Assembly (NCBI GenBank): GCA_016178785.1
Contig: JACOSO010000100.1
Location: 1-32,303 of the forward strand
Direction of reading: 5' to 3'
Length of the DNA: 32,303 nucleotides
From: Bacteroidota bacterium
GTDB lineage: Bacteria > Bacteroidota > Bacteroidia > Cytophagales > Cyclobacteriaceae
A program made the translations under genes and the position numbers. Shown one piece after another: positions 15,408 to 24,431 of the stretch; the first letter of the stretch is position 1, and each line of letters opens with the position of its first letter. The notes under the pieces were generated by a model. It saw nothing but the letters and a program-made list of their open reading frames with translations, was not told the DNA's origin and searched no databases.

Positions 15408-16703
15408 GTGAAAGAAAATATTTCCAGACAACGTATCAAGTCCATTACAGGTGGAGCCATCGGTAATCTCGTAGAGTGGTATGATTGGTACACTTACTCT
15501 GCTTTCGCCATCTATTTTTCAGCTTCCTTTTTTCCTGACGGTGACCAGACTGCTCAGCTCCTGCAGACAGCCGGAATCTTTGCATTGGGATTTATTATGC
15601 GGCCTATCGGTGGCTGGCTTTTTGGTTCGCTCAGCGACCGGCATGGAAGAAAATATGCAATGACGATTTCAGTGGTTTTGATGTCGTTTGGTTCTTTGTT
15701 GATCGCCATAACTCCCGTGTACGAAACCATTGGTATGTTTGCTCCTATATTTTTGTTAGTGGCCCGCCTGCTGCAAGGTTTGAGTGTGGGCGGAGAGTAT
15801 GGTGTCTCAGCTACGTATCTCAGCGAAGTGGCCACACCTGAACACCGTGGTTTTTATTCCAGCTTTCAATATGTGACATTGGTAGGTGGACAGATCGCTG
15901 CACTGGGTATTCAATTGATTTTACAATTTGTGATTCTCACCGATCATCAACTGCATGCCTGGGGATGGCGGATTCCCTTTGCTATCGGGGCGGTGCTGGC
16001 AGTCGTTGCATTTTATATCCGCAGCAATCTTCATGAATCGCAGGCATTTCTTGAAGTGAAAGAAAAGCAGTCCGTCTCTCGAAATATTTTCGCTGACTTA
16101 CTCAAGCACCCCAAAGCAGTCTTTACAGTGATGGGACTAACCCTGGGAGGCACGCTGGCATTTTACACTTACACCACATATATGCAGAAGTTCCTGGTAA
16201 ATTCTGTGGGCGTAACCAAGCAAGATGCAACGCTGCTTTCGTTTGTATCACTGATCATCTTTGCCGCACTTCAACCCTTATTCGGAGGTTGGTCTGACAA
16301 AATCGGACGAAAGCCTTTGCTCATTGCATTCGGCATCACTGGCACATTGCTTACTGTACCCATTCTCTCCAACATGATCCATCTAGTAGAAACGTGGCAA
16401 CTATTTTTGCTAATGTTACTCCCTTTGGTGATTGTGAGTGGGTACACCAGCATCAATGCTGTGGTGAAAGCAGAATTATTTCCCGCGAGTATCCGCACGC
16501 TGGGTGTTGGCCTCCCCTACGCAGTTACAGTTGCGGTCTTTGGCGGTTCAGCCGAATACATTGCTTTGTGGTTTAAGAAAATCGGGCACGAGTCTTATTT
16601 CTATTACTACATCTCAGGATGCATTTTTATTTCACTGATCGTCTATCTTTTCATGGACGACACGAAAGATAAAAATGAGATGCAGGGAGAGATGAATGGG
16701 TGA
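15408..16703 (+). CDS. kgtP: KgtP-like alpha-ketoglutarate/H+ symporter (MFS, MHS family)
   Basis: This inner-membrane protein of about 431 residues with 12 predicted helices belongs to the metabolite:H+ symporter group. Motifs match KgtP closely: GNLVEWYDWYTYSAFAIYF, LLQTAGIFALGFIMRPIGGW, the MFS motif A GSLSDRHGRK, LLQGLSVGGEYG, TYTTYMQKFLVNSVG and GGSAEYIALWFKKIG. Substrate specificity for 2-oxoglutarate is inferred from this similarity. No ATG exists upstream of the first helices. I favour the GTG at 15408 (giving MKENISRQRIKSITGG); TTG at 15405 and TTG at 15351, which overlaps higA, are alternatives. No promoter is evident in the 28-bp gap, so it may depend on the higBA transcript. Confidence 0.88.
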   Translation: MKENISRQRIKSITGGAIGNLVEWYDWYTYSAFAIYFSASFFPDGDQTAQLLQTAGIFALGFIMRPIGGWLFGSLSDRHGRKYAMTISVVLMSFGSLLIAITPVYETIGMFAPIFLLVARLLQGLSVGGEYGVSATYLSEVATPEHRGFYSSFQYVTLVGGQIAALGIQLILQFVILTDHQLHAWGWRIPFAIGAVLAVVAFYIRSNLHESQAFLEVKEKQSVSRNIFADLLKHPKAVFTVMGLTLGGTLAFYTYTTYMQKFLVNSVGVTKQDATLLSFVSLIIFAALQPLFGGWSDKIGRKPLLIAFGITGTLLTVPILSNMIHLVETWQLFLLMLLPLVIVSGYTSINAVVKAELFPASIRTLGVGLPYAVTVAVFGGSAEYIALWFKKIGHESYFYYYISGCIFISLIVYLFMDDTKDKNEMQGEMNG

Positions 16704-16708
16704 GGTCT

Positions 16709-16762
16709 TTCACGCAAAGGCGCAGAGGCGCTAAGGTATTCTTTGCGGCTTAGCTTCTTTGA
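16709..16762. repeat. Dispersed repeat, copy 5 (between convergent genes)
   Basis: tcacgcaaaggcgcagaggcgctaagg followed by ctttgcggcttagc lies between the converging kgtP and SDR genes. The gctaag and cttagc parts can pair, so it may double as a bidirectional terminator. Confidence 0.6.
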
Positions 16763-16771
16763 GTGATTGAA

Positions 16772-17476
16772 TTATATGTCTCCCAACTGTGGTCGGATAA
16801 TCACCTCCTCTACCACGCTCCTATCAGAAATGGAGTAAGCATTAAAAATTACTTCAGCCACATCTTCCGTTTTCATAAAGCGATTTTCCGGTAAGTCGGT
16901 GCCGTCCCAGCTAGCGGTTTTGGTTGCTCCCGGCATCACGGCAGTCACTCTGATGTTAAACGGCTTCATTTCTTCCCTCAATACTTTCGTGAAACCTAAC
17001 AAAGCAAATTTTGAGATCGCATAAGAGCCACCATTGGGATAAGCTTTGATGCTTGCAATGGAGCACATATTAAAAATATGTCCCGACTTATTTTGCTTCA
17101 TTTTGGTGATCAGTCCGCGGGTGGTATGATACGCGCTGTATACATTGGACGCAATCATACTTTCTAGAGCACCTTCTTCCTCTTGCATTGTCTCACCGGG
17201 AATAAAATGTCCCGCATTATTTACAAGCACATTTACCTGTCTGCCGAGCATCAAAACAAATTGCGCAAAGTCGGCAACTTGCTTTTTATCAGATGCATCG
17301 GCAGTCTTCACAAAAACATTCACTTTGAACTTCGTTTCGATCTCCTCTTTCATTTGTTGAAGGTCTTTGGCATTTCGGGCGCAAGCTGCAATGTCAAAAC
17401 CCGCCTGTGCAAAGCGTTCGGCTACCGCCCTGCCAATTCCTTTGGTGGCACCCGTTACAACAACCAATTGGTTCAT
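16772..17476 (-). CDS. SDR family NAD(P)-dependent oxidoreductase
   Basis: This 234-residue classical short-chain dehydrogenase/reductase has the cofactor motif TGATKGIG at residues 8-15, NNAG near 90, the catalytic Ser in NMCSIAS, and the YxxxK pair in SYAISKFAL. The FabG-like fold is complete. The substrate cannot be read from the sequence. The Arg in CARNAKDL after the second strand suggests a preference for NADPH. It is cytoplasmic. It is divergent from mlaE across an 80-bp gap and convergent with kgtP. No operon partner is present. Confidence 0.9.
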   Translation of the reverse strand: MNQLVVVTGATKGIGRAVAERFAQAGFDIAACARNAKDLQQMKEEIETKFKVNVFVKTADASDKKQVADFAQFVLMLGRQVNVLVNNAGHFIPGETMQEEEGALESMIASNVYSAYHTTRGLITKMKQNKSGHIFNMCSIASIKAYPNGGSYAISKFALLGFTKVLREEMKPFNIRVTAVMPGATKTASWDGTDLPENRFMKTEDVAEVIFNAYSISDRSVVEEVIIRPQLGDI

Positions 17477-17496
17477 GCAAAATTATTTTATCTTTG
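17468..17496 (+). promoter_or_regulatory. Candidate mlaEF promoter
   Basis: TTG at 17468-17470 and TATCTTTG at 17489-17496 (a full match to TAnnTTTG) are 18 bp apart. The -33 element lies inside the first codons of the divergent SDR gene. The mlaE ATG follows 60 bp downstream. Confidence 0.45.
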
Positions 17497-17556
17497 AAGC
17501 AATATAACACATCTGTATTGCATGAAATATCCGTGGCCTAACTTAAACTCGATGCA

Positions 17557-18285
17557 ATGAGTGGATTCGGCCGTTACGTTATGTTTATCGGGTCCTTGTT
17601 TGTTCGCAGAGAAACATTCGCCACTTACTACAAATTGGTATTGGAAGAATGTATTCAAATCGGTGTGAACTCCGCTTTTCTTTTCATTTTAGTCTCTTCC
17701 TTTATTGGAGCAGTAACTACAGTGCAGACGGCATTCAACATGGTGAGCCCGCTGATTCCGCGTTTTGTGATTTCACAAGTGGTGCGCGAGATGACGGTGC
17801 TCGAACTCGCCCCCACAGTGATGGCTCTTATTTATGCGGGTAAAATCGGATCGAGTATGGCGGGAGGAATAGGCACCATGCGCATCACTGAACAAATCGA
17901 TGCACTCGAAGTAATGGGTATTAATTCATCTTCCTATTTAGTCCTTCCAAAAATTATTGCTTCGATGATGATGTACCCAATGCTCGTGATCATTTCGGGA
18001 GTTTGTTCCCTCATCGGTGGTTATCTCGTTGGCACCTTGATTCATATTGTAACACCCACAGAATATGTTGCAGGCTTGCGCTTTGCCTTTAACCAACAAG
18101 AAATTTTTGTGGCCATTGTGAAGGCACTTGTTTTTGCGTTCATTATTTCATCGGTATCCTCTTTTAAGGGATATTACACTAAGGGCGGTGCATTGGAGGT
18201 AGGGATCGCCACTACCGAAGCAGTAACTACCAGCGTAATTGCCATTCTTATTGCAGATTATTTCATTGTTGACCTCATTTTGTAA
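17557..18285 (+). CDS. mlaE: MlaE-type ABC transporter permease (lipid transport)
   Basis: This 242-residue inner-membrane permease of the MlaE/YrbE family is part of the MCE-type complexes that move phospholipids between inner and outer membrane. Family motifs are visible in FIGAVTTVQTAFN, REMTVLELAPTVMALIYAGKIGSSMAGGIGTMRITEQIDALEVMG, PKIIASMMMYPML and the C-terminal SFKGYYTKGGALEVG. About five hydrophobic helices are predicted. The stop codon overlaps the mlaF start (TAATG), so the two are translationally coupled. The MCE-domain partner MlaD is not in the neighbourhood. Confidence 0.93.
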   Translation: MSGFGRYVMFIGSLFVRRETFATYYKLVLEECIQIGVNSAFLFILVSSFIGAVTTVQTAFNMVSPLIPRFVISQVVREMTVLELAPTVMALIYAGKIGSSMAGGIGTMRITEQIDALEVMGINSSSYLVLPKIIASMMMYPMLVIISGVCSLIGGYLVGTLIHIVTPTEYVAGLRFAFNQQEIFVAIVKALVFAFIISSVSSFKGYYTKGGALEVGIATTEAVTTSVIAILIADYFIVDLIL

Positions 18286-19034
18286 TGATCAAGGTAAAAG
18301 ATATTTCAAAAAAGTTTGGTGACAAGATTGTGCTTGATGGGATCGATGCTGAATTCGAGCAAGGAAAAACCAACCTGATCATTGGCTCCAGCGGCACAGG
18401 AAAAAGTGTTTTACTGAAATGTATTGTTGGGTTGATCAACCCTGACGAAGGTCGCGTCTTTTATGATCTCCGGAATTTCACGGAAGCCGATAAAGAAATG
18501 AGATCCGAAATCCGCAGAGAGATTGGAATGTTGTTTCAGGGCGGGGCATTGTTTGATTCAAAAAATGTAGAACAGAATGTGATGTTTCCATTGGATGTGC
18601 TCACTAAAATGCCCCTCAGTGAAAAACAAGATCGTGCCAATCTTTGTTTGAAAAGAGTGGGACTTGAAAACTCAAACAAGAAAGCAGTATCCGAGATCAG
18701 TGGTGGAATGAAAAAACGTGTGGGCATTGCCCGCGCCATTGTAAACAATCCAAATTATTTATTTTGCGATGAACCCAACTCAGGGCTCGATCCGCAAACC
18801 TCCATTCTGATAGATGAACTCATTCACGAAATCACCCATGAGTTAAACATTACTACAATTGTTGTTACTCACGATATGAATTCCGTGATAGGAATTGGGG
18901 AAAATGTCATCTTCCTCCATAAAGGACATAAACTCTGGGAAGGTAACAATGCTGACATCACACACTCTGGCGTGGCCGAGCTAGATGACTTTGTTTTTGC
19001 CAATAAAGTGATGAGCCAGATGAGGGATCGGTGA
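18285..19034 (+). CDS. mlaF: MlaF-type ABC transporter ATP-binding protein
   Basis: This 249-residue cytoplasmic ATPase partners the MlaE permease. Walker A is GSSGTGKS, the Q-loop is in MLFQGGALFDSKNV, the signature is ISGGMKKRVGIARA, Walker B is YLFCDEPNSGLDP, and the switch His is in VVTHDMNSV. FQGGALFD is typical of MlaF. The start overlaps the mlaE stop by one base. No mlaD, mlaB or mlaC follows; the next genes are convergent DUF4249 lipoproteins, so the remaining complex must be encoded elsewhere. Confidence 0.95.
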   Translation: MIKVKDISKKFGDKIVLDGIDAEFEQGKTNLIIGSSGTGKSVLLKCIVGLINPDEGRVFYDLRNFTEADKEMRSEIRREIGMLFQGGALFDSKNVEQNVMFPLDVLTKMPLSEKQDRANLCLKRVGLENSNKKAVSEISGGMKKRVGIARAIVNNPNYLFCDEPNSGLDPQTSILIDELIHEITHELNITTIVVTHDMNSVIGIGENVIFLHKGHKLWEGNNADITHSGVAELDDFVFANKVMSQMRDR

Positions 19035-19103
19035 TTTAAATGCTTTAAGATAAAATATACTTGCAAGCATTGGCTCCAAAAGATAAGGTTTTTGTCGCCT
19101 GAA

Positions 19104-20267
19104 TTAGTCTTTCCAAAATGCAGGTTTACTATTTGTTGAATTCGGAAAAAGTAACCGGCAATCATCGGCAAAAATTGGCTCATCAGTAGAAATTGAGGAA
19201 GCAAGATTTGGAGGTAGAAGAAACCGATCAAGGTATTTCACTTGTCTGCTGATGGATGTAGCAAAGAAAAGACCTTCAATTGGAATTGAGCTGCCGCTGA
19301 GCTGAATAAAATTACGAGGAATTCTACCTGAAACAGGTTGAAACAAATTCCCGGTAGCTTTTTCCTGATCTCGTATTGCTTTCCAATACCGAAAAGTATT
19401 GTGCGTTAAACTCATCTGGCTCAAATCTAAACGGATTTTATGCTCGAGCGTCCATTGATTGAGTGGAACAGTACCTGCCTTTACCCCGGTTACTTTACCT
19501 CCAGATGTCAGTTCATCGCTGAGAATTGGGTATGGGTTGAACAAATTATACCAACAGGTGCAACATGTGCAATCGTATTTCTTTTTATATTCAGGAAGCC
19601 GATCCGTTCCAACATTTCTATACCCGCTGCAAGGCGGTAAATAATTACACCTCGAAATTTCTCTCAGCCAAAAGCATTGACCTGGACCTGTGAAAGGAGG
19701 TGGGTGGGGGTATAATTCCGGATGAGTTTCTGCCTGAAAAGTTCCCTGGAATCTCCAAAGAAAATGATTGTTTGTCAGCTCATCGTAAGAGGCATCGAAA
19801 AGGATGTCAAAGTTATATTCTTTCTGTCCCACCACATTATATGTTTCATTGAACTTAAGGTATAAACTGTCTAAAGATCCCGGAGTCAAAATCGTATCTG
19901 GAAGCGATTCGTAGATTCTCCCATCAAAGAGTTCAATTTTCATTTTATAAATGCCTCCGCTTTCTCCTTTGATCCCAGATGGGCTGGTCTGGTATATTCC
20001 TGCATCAATTTCTTGTAGTGTCTCTACATTGCCTTTGTTATCCGAGATGATTAAACTCTTGGCCGAAACAGGAGTCTTCATTGATTCTTTTGACTCGATA
20101 TCAAAAATGCTATAGATTCTTATTTCATAGGGGCCGGATTGATCGGAAATAAATCCATCTATGGAGATGCCTAAACTAACTTCTGTATTTATTTCCAACG
20201 AAAGTCTGTCCACACAGGCAGAGGCAAGTAATATTGAAAGAAGTGCAATAAAAAATGTAACTCTCAT
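19104..20267 (-). CDS. DUF4249 family lipoprotein (second of a tandem pair)
   Basis: This 387-residue lipoprotein starts at the ATG at 20267 (MRVTFFIALLSILLASACVD), with lipobox LASAC so that the mature N-terminus is Cys17. DUF4249 proteins are Bacteroidota envelope proteins of unknown function, usually found directly after a TonB-dependent receptor. An early beta-rich domain (ISIDGFISDQSGPYEIRIYS) is followed by a Cys-rich insert (CFWLREISRCNYLPPCSGY, then KYDCTCCTCWYNLFNPYPIL). The C-terminus (FFATSISRQVKYLD, TNSKPAFWKD) nearly repeats that of its neighbour. It begins 1 bp after the stop of the upstream copy, so it is the third gene of the receptor operon. Confidence 0.88.
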   Translation of the reverse strand: MRVTFFIALLSILLASACVDRLSLEINTEVSLGISIDGFISDQSGPYEIRIYSIFDIESKESMKTPVSAKSLIISDNKGNVETLQEIDAGIYQTSPSGIKGESGGIYKMKIELFDGRIYESLPDTILTPGSLDSLYLKFNETYNVVGQKEYNFDILFDASYDELTNNHFLWRFQGTFQAETHPELYPHPPPFTGPGQCFWLREISRCNYLPPCSGYRNVGTDRLPEYKKKYDCTCCTCWYNLFNPYPILSDELTSGGKVTGVKAGTVPLNQWTLEHKIRLDLSQMSLTHNTFRYWKAIRDQEKATGNLFQPVSGRIPRNFIQLSGSSIPIEGLFFATSISRQVKYLDRFLLPPNLASSISTDEPIFADDCRLLFPNSTNSKPAFWKD

Positions 20268-20268
20268 A

Positions 20269-21420
20269 TTAGTCTTTCCAAAAAGCAGGCTTGTGATTTG
20301 TTGAACCCGGAAAAAGCAGTCTGCAATCATCAGTGAAAATTGGTTCGTCAATTGAAACAACCCAAATAAGATTGATAGGAAGACGAAAACGGTCAATATA
20401 TTTTACCTTCTTGCTAATGGAAGTGGCGAAGAAAAGGCCTTCAATAGGAATTGAGTTGCCACTGACTTGAATAAAATTACGAGGGATTTTTCCGGAAACA
20501 GGTTGGAACAAGTTCCCCGTAGCTTCTTGCTGATCTCGTATCGCCTTCCAAAACCGAAAAGTACTGCGCGTCAAACTCATTTGGCTCACTTCCAAACGAA
20601 TCTTATGTTCGAGTGTCCATTGATTAAGTGGAATAGTGTGAGCTTTCACTTTGGTCACACGCCCACCGGTAGCCAGGTGATCATCGCTAAGAATTGGAGA
20701 CGGATTGAACAAACTGTACCAGCACCTACAGCAGGTGCAATCATACTTTTTTACAAGCTTGGGAAATCTCACTGACCCTACATTTCTGTACCCACTGCAA
20801 GGAGGTAGTAAATTACATTTTCCGATTTCATCTAGCCAAAAACATCCGCCACCATGATACAATTCGGGATGTGTTTCTGCCTGAAAGGTGCCCGTGAATT
20901 TCCATAAGAAATGGTTATTGATTTTTTCATCGTAGTAGGCATCGAAATAAAGGTCAAAATCATACCGGCTCTCTCCTACTTCATTATACTTCTCATTGAA
21001 CTCAAGGTATAAACTATCCACTGACCCTGGAGCTACCAAAATCGTATCAGGAATTGATTCGTAAATTCTACCATCGAAAAGCTCAACTCTCATTTTATAA
21101 ACGCCTCCCGCCTCCCCTTTGATTCCTGACGGGTCGGTTTGATATATTCCCGGATCAATTTCTTTTAACGTCTCCGAATTACCTTTGTCATCGGAGATGA
21201 TTAAGCTCCTGACCGAAACAGGAGACTTCATTGATTCTTTTGACTCGATATCAAAAACGCTGTTGATCCTGATCTCGTAGGGCCCGGGTTGATCAGATAT
21301 AAATCCATCGATAGAGATGCCTAAACTAATTTCCTTTTGAATCTCCAGCGAAAGTCTGTCTACGCAGGCTGTTGCAAGCAGGATCATCAAACAGGAGTAT
21401 AGTCTGGTCATCCTCGTCAT
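20269..21420 (-). CDS. DUF4249 family lipoprotein (first of a tandem pair)
   Basis: This 383-residue protein has an N-terminal lipoprotein signal (LMILLATACVDRLS; lipobox LATAC). It is homologous to the downstream gene along its full length, by eye roughly 70% identical. It shares the Cys cluster CFWLDEIGKCNLLPPCSGY and KYDCTCCRCWYSLFNPSPIL, and the end TNHKPAFWKD. Its ATG overlaps the stop of the TonB receptor gene by one base (TGATG), which shows translational coupling. It probably sits in the outer membrane with the receptor, as DUF4249 partners are thought to do. The ligand is unknown. Confidence 0.88.
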   Translation of the reverse strand: MTRMTRLYSCLMILLATACVDRLSLEIQKEISLGISIDGFISDQPGPYEIRINSVFDIESKESMKSPVSVRSLIISDDKGNSETLKEIDPGIYQTDPSGIKGEAGGVYKMRVELFDGRIYESIPDTILVAPGSVDSLYLEFNEKYNEVGESRYDFDLYFDAYYDEKINNHFLWKFTGTFQAETHPELYHGGGCFWLDEIGKCNLLPPCSGYRNVGSVRFPKLVKKYDCTCCRCWYSLFNPSPILSDDHLATGGRVTKVKAHTIPLNQWTLEHKIRLEVSQMSLTRSTFRFWKAIRDQQEATGNLFQPVSGKIPRNFIQVSGNSIPIEGLFFATSISKKVKYIDRFRLPINLIWVVSIDEPIFTDDCRLLFPGSTNHKPAFWKD

Positions 21421-24176
21421 CAGAATTTAATGCTAACCGAAAGTGAAGGAAGCATGGTGCCGATAATAGCCAACTGATATGGCCTCAATATCCCCGGCCG
21501 TGCTTCCTGGAAAAAAACAGAATAAGGGTTTTTTCTGCCATACACATTATACACGGAAAAAGTCCATGTAGCATAGAGCAATTTTTTACGTTTATGATTC
21601 CCATCCAACCCAATGGCCAGATCTAAACGATGATAATCAGGTACTCTAAATTCATTCCGATCAGAGAACGCAGAGACAGTGAAATTTCCTGCACTAAATG
21701 CAGACTGCGGCAAGGTTATCGGCCTGCCGGTGTGATACGTGAAGGCGCCCGTAAAGAAATATCTTCTGGTTATATTATACTTCCATTGCACGGTCACCAC
21801 ATTAGGTTGGTCAAAATTGGATTTATACTCTTTGCCATTGTTGACGGACTCTTCGGGGAAAGCACTTCGAATAGTGCGGAACGACCGGGCATAAGCATAG
21901 CTCAATGAACCGGATAACCGGCCGGTATTTTTAATAACTTGAGCTTCTGCTCCATAAGAGCGTCCATCTCCCTGCAATAAATCTGTTTCCAATTGCGGGT
22001 TAAGAAGTAAAACTGCACCGTCTTTAAAATCTAAAACATTGTGCATTTTTTTATAATAAACTTCCACCGCCAAATCATACCCTTTTGATTTAAAAGAATG
22101 ATTGTACCCCAGGGATATTTGATCGGCCAACTGAGGTTTGAAATAATAGCCACTGGGTTGCCATATATCCACAGGTGTTATAGCAGTAGTGTTCGTAATT
22201 AAGTGCAGGTATTGATACATCCGGTTGTAGCCAAGTTTTAAACTGGAGAACGGTGAAAGATCATAACGAAAACTTAAACGAGGTTCCCAGTTAAAATAAG
22301 TTTTTATGGTCTTTCCTTTCCCGAATTGCAGGGTATCCACCCGACTTAATATTTCACGGGGTCTCCCCTCTTGATAAGTGAAAACTTGACCCGGGCCCAA
22401 TGCCTGAAAAATAGAAAAACGTAGTCCTACATCTGCATGAAGATGTTGCGTTATGTCAAATCGATCTGATGCATGAAATCCACTTTCTATTGATTGTTGT
22501 TTATCCATTTCAATAAACTTCTTATCTGATTGTAGAGAGGAAGGTTTTAAAGTGCCCGGACTAAAGTCGTAGTAAATACTTTGTGCACCCAAAATGATTT
22601 CATGTTTCTCTTTCTGAATGTAAAAGTCAACCTTGGCGGTGGGGTAGCGCAGTGTGTAAGAAAGATCAAAACCACTAAGTGGGTCCTTATCAAAAACAAC
22701 ATAACTATACTTGCCATAACCAATCATGAAAGATGCATTGACGGCTTTGGTAAATGTGTGATCCAACTTCACTGAATTCAACTGTGTATCCCAACGAAAA
22801 GTAGTGTCACCTCTCAACCGAAACTGATCATGGCTCACATAACTTGACAAAGTGAGCTTGGTCTTTTGACTGAATAAATGCGTTAACTTGACTGAGCCAT
22901 CGTAAAAAGAAACTTTGCTTTTATCAAGATTAATATAATTGCTGCGTACAGTGTTGATCACCCAATCTGAATAGGTGGTGCGCACTGAAGCGATGATCGA
23001 GGTTTTATCTTTAACGATCGGCCCCTGGGCGAGAATATTACTGGACACAACACCAATCCCAGCACTTCCCTGCCATTTTTCATAACTACCCTCCTTAGAG
23101 CGTATATCCAACACGGAAGATGTTCGTCCGCCAAATTCTGCAGGAATACCACCCTTATAGAAAGCAGCATCACGAATTGCCTCCGCATTAAAAGTGGAAA
23201 AAAAACCAAAAACGTGTGAACTGTTGAAGACGGGTAGCCCGTCATACAAAATCAAATTTTGATCCGCACTGCCACCCCGTACATTAAAACCTGAGGCGGC
23301 TTCACCTACGGTAGTAACTCCCGGTAATGCTTGAATCTGTTTAATGAGATCGACTTCACCAAACATGGCCGGTGCCTTTTTTATTGCCGCAATAGTTAAC
23401 ATGGTAAGGCCAAGATTATTGGTCAAAAAATTTCGACTGTTTTGATTAGTCACTATAAATTCGTCTAGCACAGTAGGTACTTCTTCCAATGTTACATCCA
23501 ACTTTCCATTCTCATAGATTTCCAAGTCGGTCACTCTGTCCTCATAATTTACATGTGAAAAATTAAGAATATGCGGTCCTGCCGGAAGACGAAGTTCATA
23601 CTTTCCATCATTGTTTGTAATTGTTCCTATTTGCAAATCAGTGGCATACACGCTTACTCCGGCCAAGGCAGCATTCAATTTGGCCTCCACTACTTTCCCC
23701 ACAAGGGTTACTTGACCTTTGGCATTCTGTCCGTTATACTTTCCTATAATTAAACGATCAATTTTCTTTTGCTCACGCTGTGCCAGGCTTACGATTCTGT
23801 TTCGTTGAAGCTCCTGACTTGGGTCTTTAATGATCACCACCATGCGAGGGTCTATCTCCATCCAGGTGAGGTCAGTGCCAGCAAAAAGTTCGTCCAATCC
23901 GATCCGTAATGTTTTGTTTTCAAAACTCTCTTCAAAAAAAACTTTATCAATCCAATTTTCAACGAAATAAAATCGAATGGAATGTTTTCGTTCCAATTCC
24001 TGAAAATACTGTACAAGGCTTTTTCCTTTCTCTGCGCCTTCCATGGGCATATCCAGAAGAGATTGCGAAAAACTGAATTTGAACGAAACCAAAAATAATA
24101 TGAGGAGAATTATTTTTAGAAGGCGAGGACCATAAGCAAGATATGACAATCTCAACTGGTTCACTTCCGCTTGCAC
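21420..24176 (-). CDS. TonB-dependent receptor with STN and carboxypeptidase-regulatory-like domains
   Basis: This 918-residue outer-membrane receptor has four visible parts. They are a signal segment (LLKIILLILFLVSFKFSFSQ, about residues 20-39), an STN domain (about 50-115, YFQELERKHSIRFYFVENW, LDELFAGTDLTW), a carboxypeptidase-regulatory-like domain (about 155-240, VTLVGKVVEAKLNAALAGVS) and a plug (about 260-370, IKQIQALPGVTTVGEAASGF, NVRGGSADQNLILYDGLPVF). A 22-strand barrel that ends in LSVSIKF follows. An STN domain usually signals to a FecR-type anti-sigma factor, but no fecIR pair is visible here. The only upstream start is GTG at 24176; no in-frame ATG occurs before the plug region. 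It leads an operon with two DUF4249 lipoproteins. The substrate is not predictable. Confidence 0.92.
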   Translation of the reverse strand: MQAEVNQLRLSYLAYGPRLLKIILLILFLVSFKFSFSQSLLDMPMEGAEKGKSLVQYFQELERKHSIRFYFVENWIDKVFFEESFENKTLRIGLDELFAGTDLTWMEIDPRMVVIIKDPSQELQRNRIVSLAQREQKKIDRLIIGKYNGQNAKGQVTLVGKVVEAKLNAALAGVSVYATDLQIGTITNNDGKYELRLPAGPHILNFSHVNYEDRVTDLEIYENGKLDVTLEEVPTVLDEFIVTNQNSRNFLTNNLGLTMLTIAAIKKAPAMFGEVDLIKQIQALPGVTTVGEAASGFNVRGGSADQNLILYDGLPVFNSSHVFGFFSTFNAEAIRDAAFYKGGIPAEFGGRTSSVLDIRSKEGSYEKWQGSAGIGVVSSNILAQGPIVKDKTSIIASVRTTYSDWVINTVRSNYINLDKSKVSFYDGSVKLTHLFSQKTKLTLSSYVSHDQFRLRGDTTFRWDTQLNSVKLDHTFTKAVNASFMIGYGKYSYVVFDKDPLSGFDLSYTLRYPTAKVDFYIQKEKHEIILGAQSIYYDFSPGTLKPSSLQSDKKFIEMDKQQSIESGFHASDRFDITQHLHADVGLRFSIFQALGPGQVFTYQEGRPREILSRVDTLQFGKGKTIKTYFNWEPRLSFRYDLSPFSSLKLGYNRMYQYLHLITNTTAITPVDIWQPSGYYFKPQLADQISLGYNHSFKSKGYDLAVEVYYKKMHNVLDFKDGAVLLLNPQLETDLLQGDGRSYGAEAQVIKNTGRLSGSLSYAYARSFRTIRSAFPEESVNNGKEYKSNFDQPNVVTVQWKYNITRRYFFTGAFTYHTGRPITLPQSAFSAGNFTVSAFSDRNEFRVPDYHRLDLAIGLDGNHKRKKLLYATWTFSVYNVYGRKNPYSVFFQEARPGILRPYQLAIIGTMLPSLSVSIKF

Positions 24177-24431
24177 CCTATGCGTAAATAAGAAACCATT
24201 AATTGGAATTTTTGGTGAACTCCATTTTCAATGTTATCAGGGTAGGCTGAACAAAAGTTCGATCCTTCCCGATAATTTTTAAGTGGCATTAAGAAAGTTA
24301 GCCAAAATTTGGAAGGTAATCAATCACTTTTATAACCCTCAAAGGATTTTTAGCTATTGCTACTTTGCACGTAAAGGGATCGAAGGGAAAACCAAAAGGA
24401 CAAATCAGTGGCCAGGATAACGATTAGGAGC
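24177..24431. other. Intergenic region upstream of the TonB receptor operon
   Basis: This 255-bp AT-rich gap between the ABC permease stop and the receptor start contains no credible ORF. It holds the candidate receptor promoter at 24293-24323 and probably the permease terminator. I see no repeat-family copy here. Confidence 0.5.
24293..24323 (-). promoter_or_regulatory. Candidate promoter of the TonB receptor operon
   Basis: On the minus strand, TTG (24323-24321) is followed after 20 bp by TAACTTTC (24300-24293), 7 of 8 to TAnnTTTG. The leader to the GTG start would be about 110 nt. Confidence 0.35.

Noticed and set aside
18869..20396. Extended N-termini and an extra frame before the DUF4249 genes containing FGKTN
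   Set aside because: They are out-of-frame readings of the conserved DUF4249 3' ends, duplicated because the genes are tandem copies. The lipoprotein starts at 20267 and 21420 explain the region.
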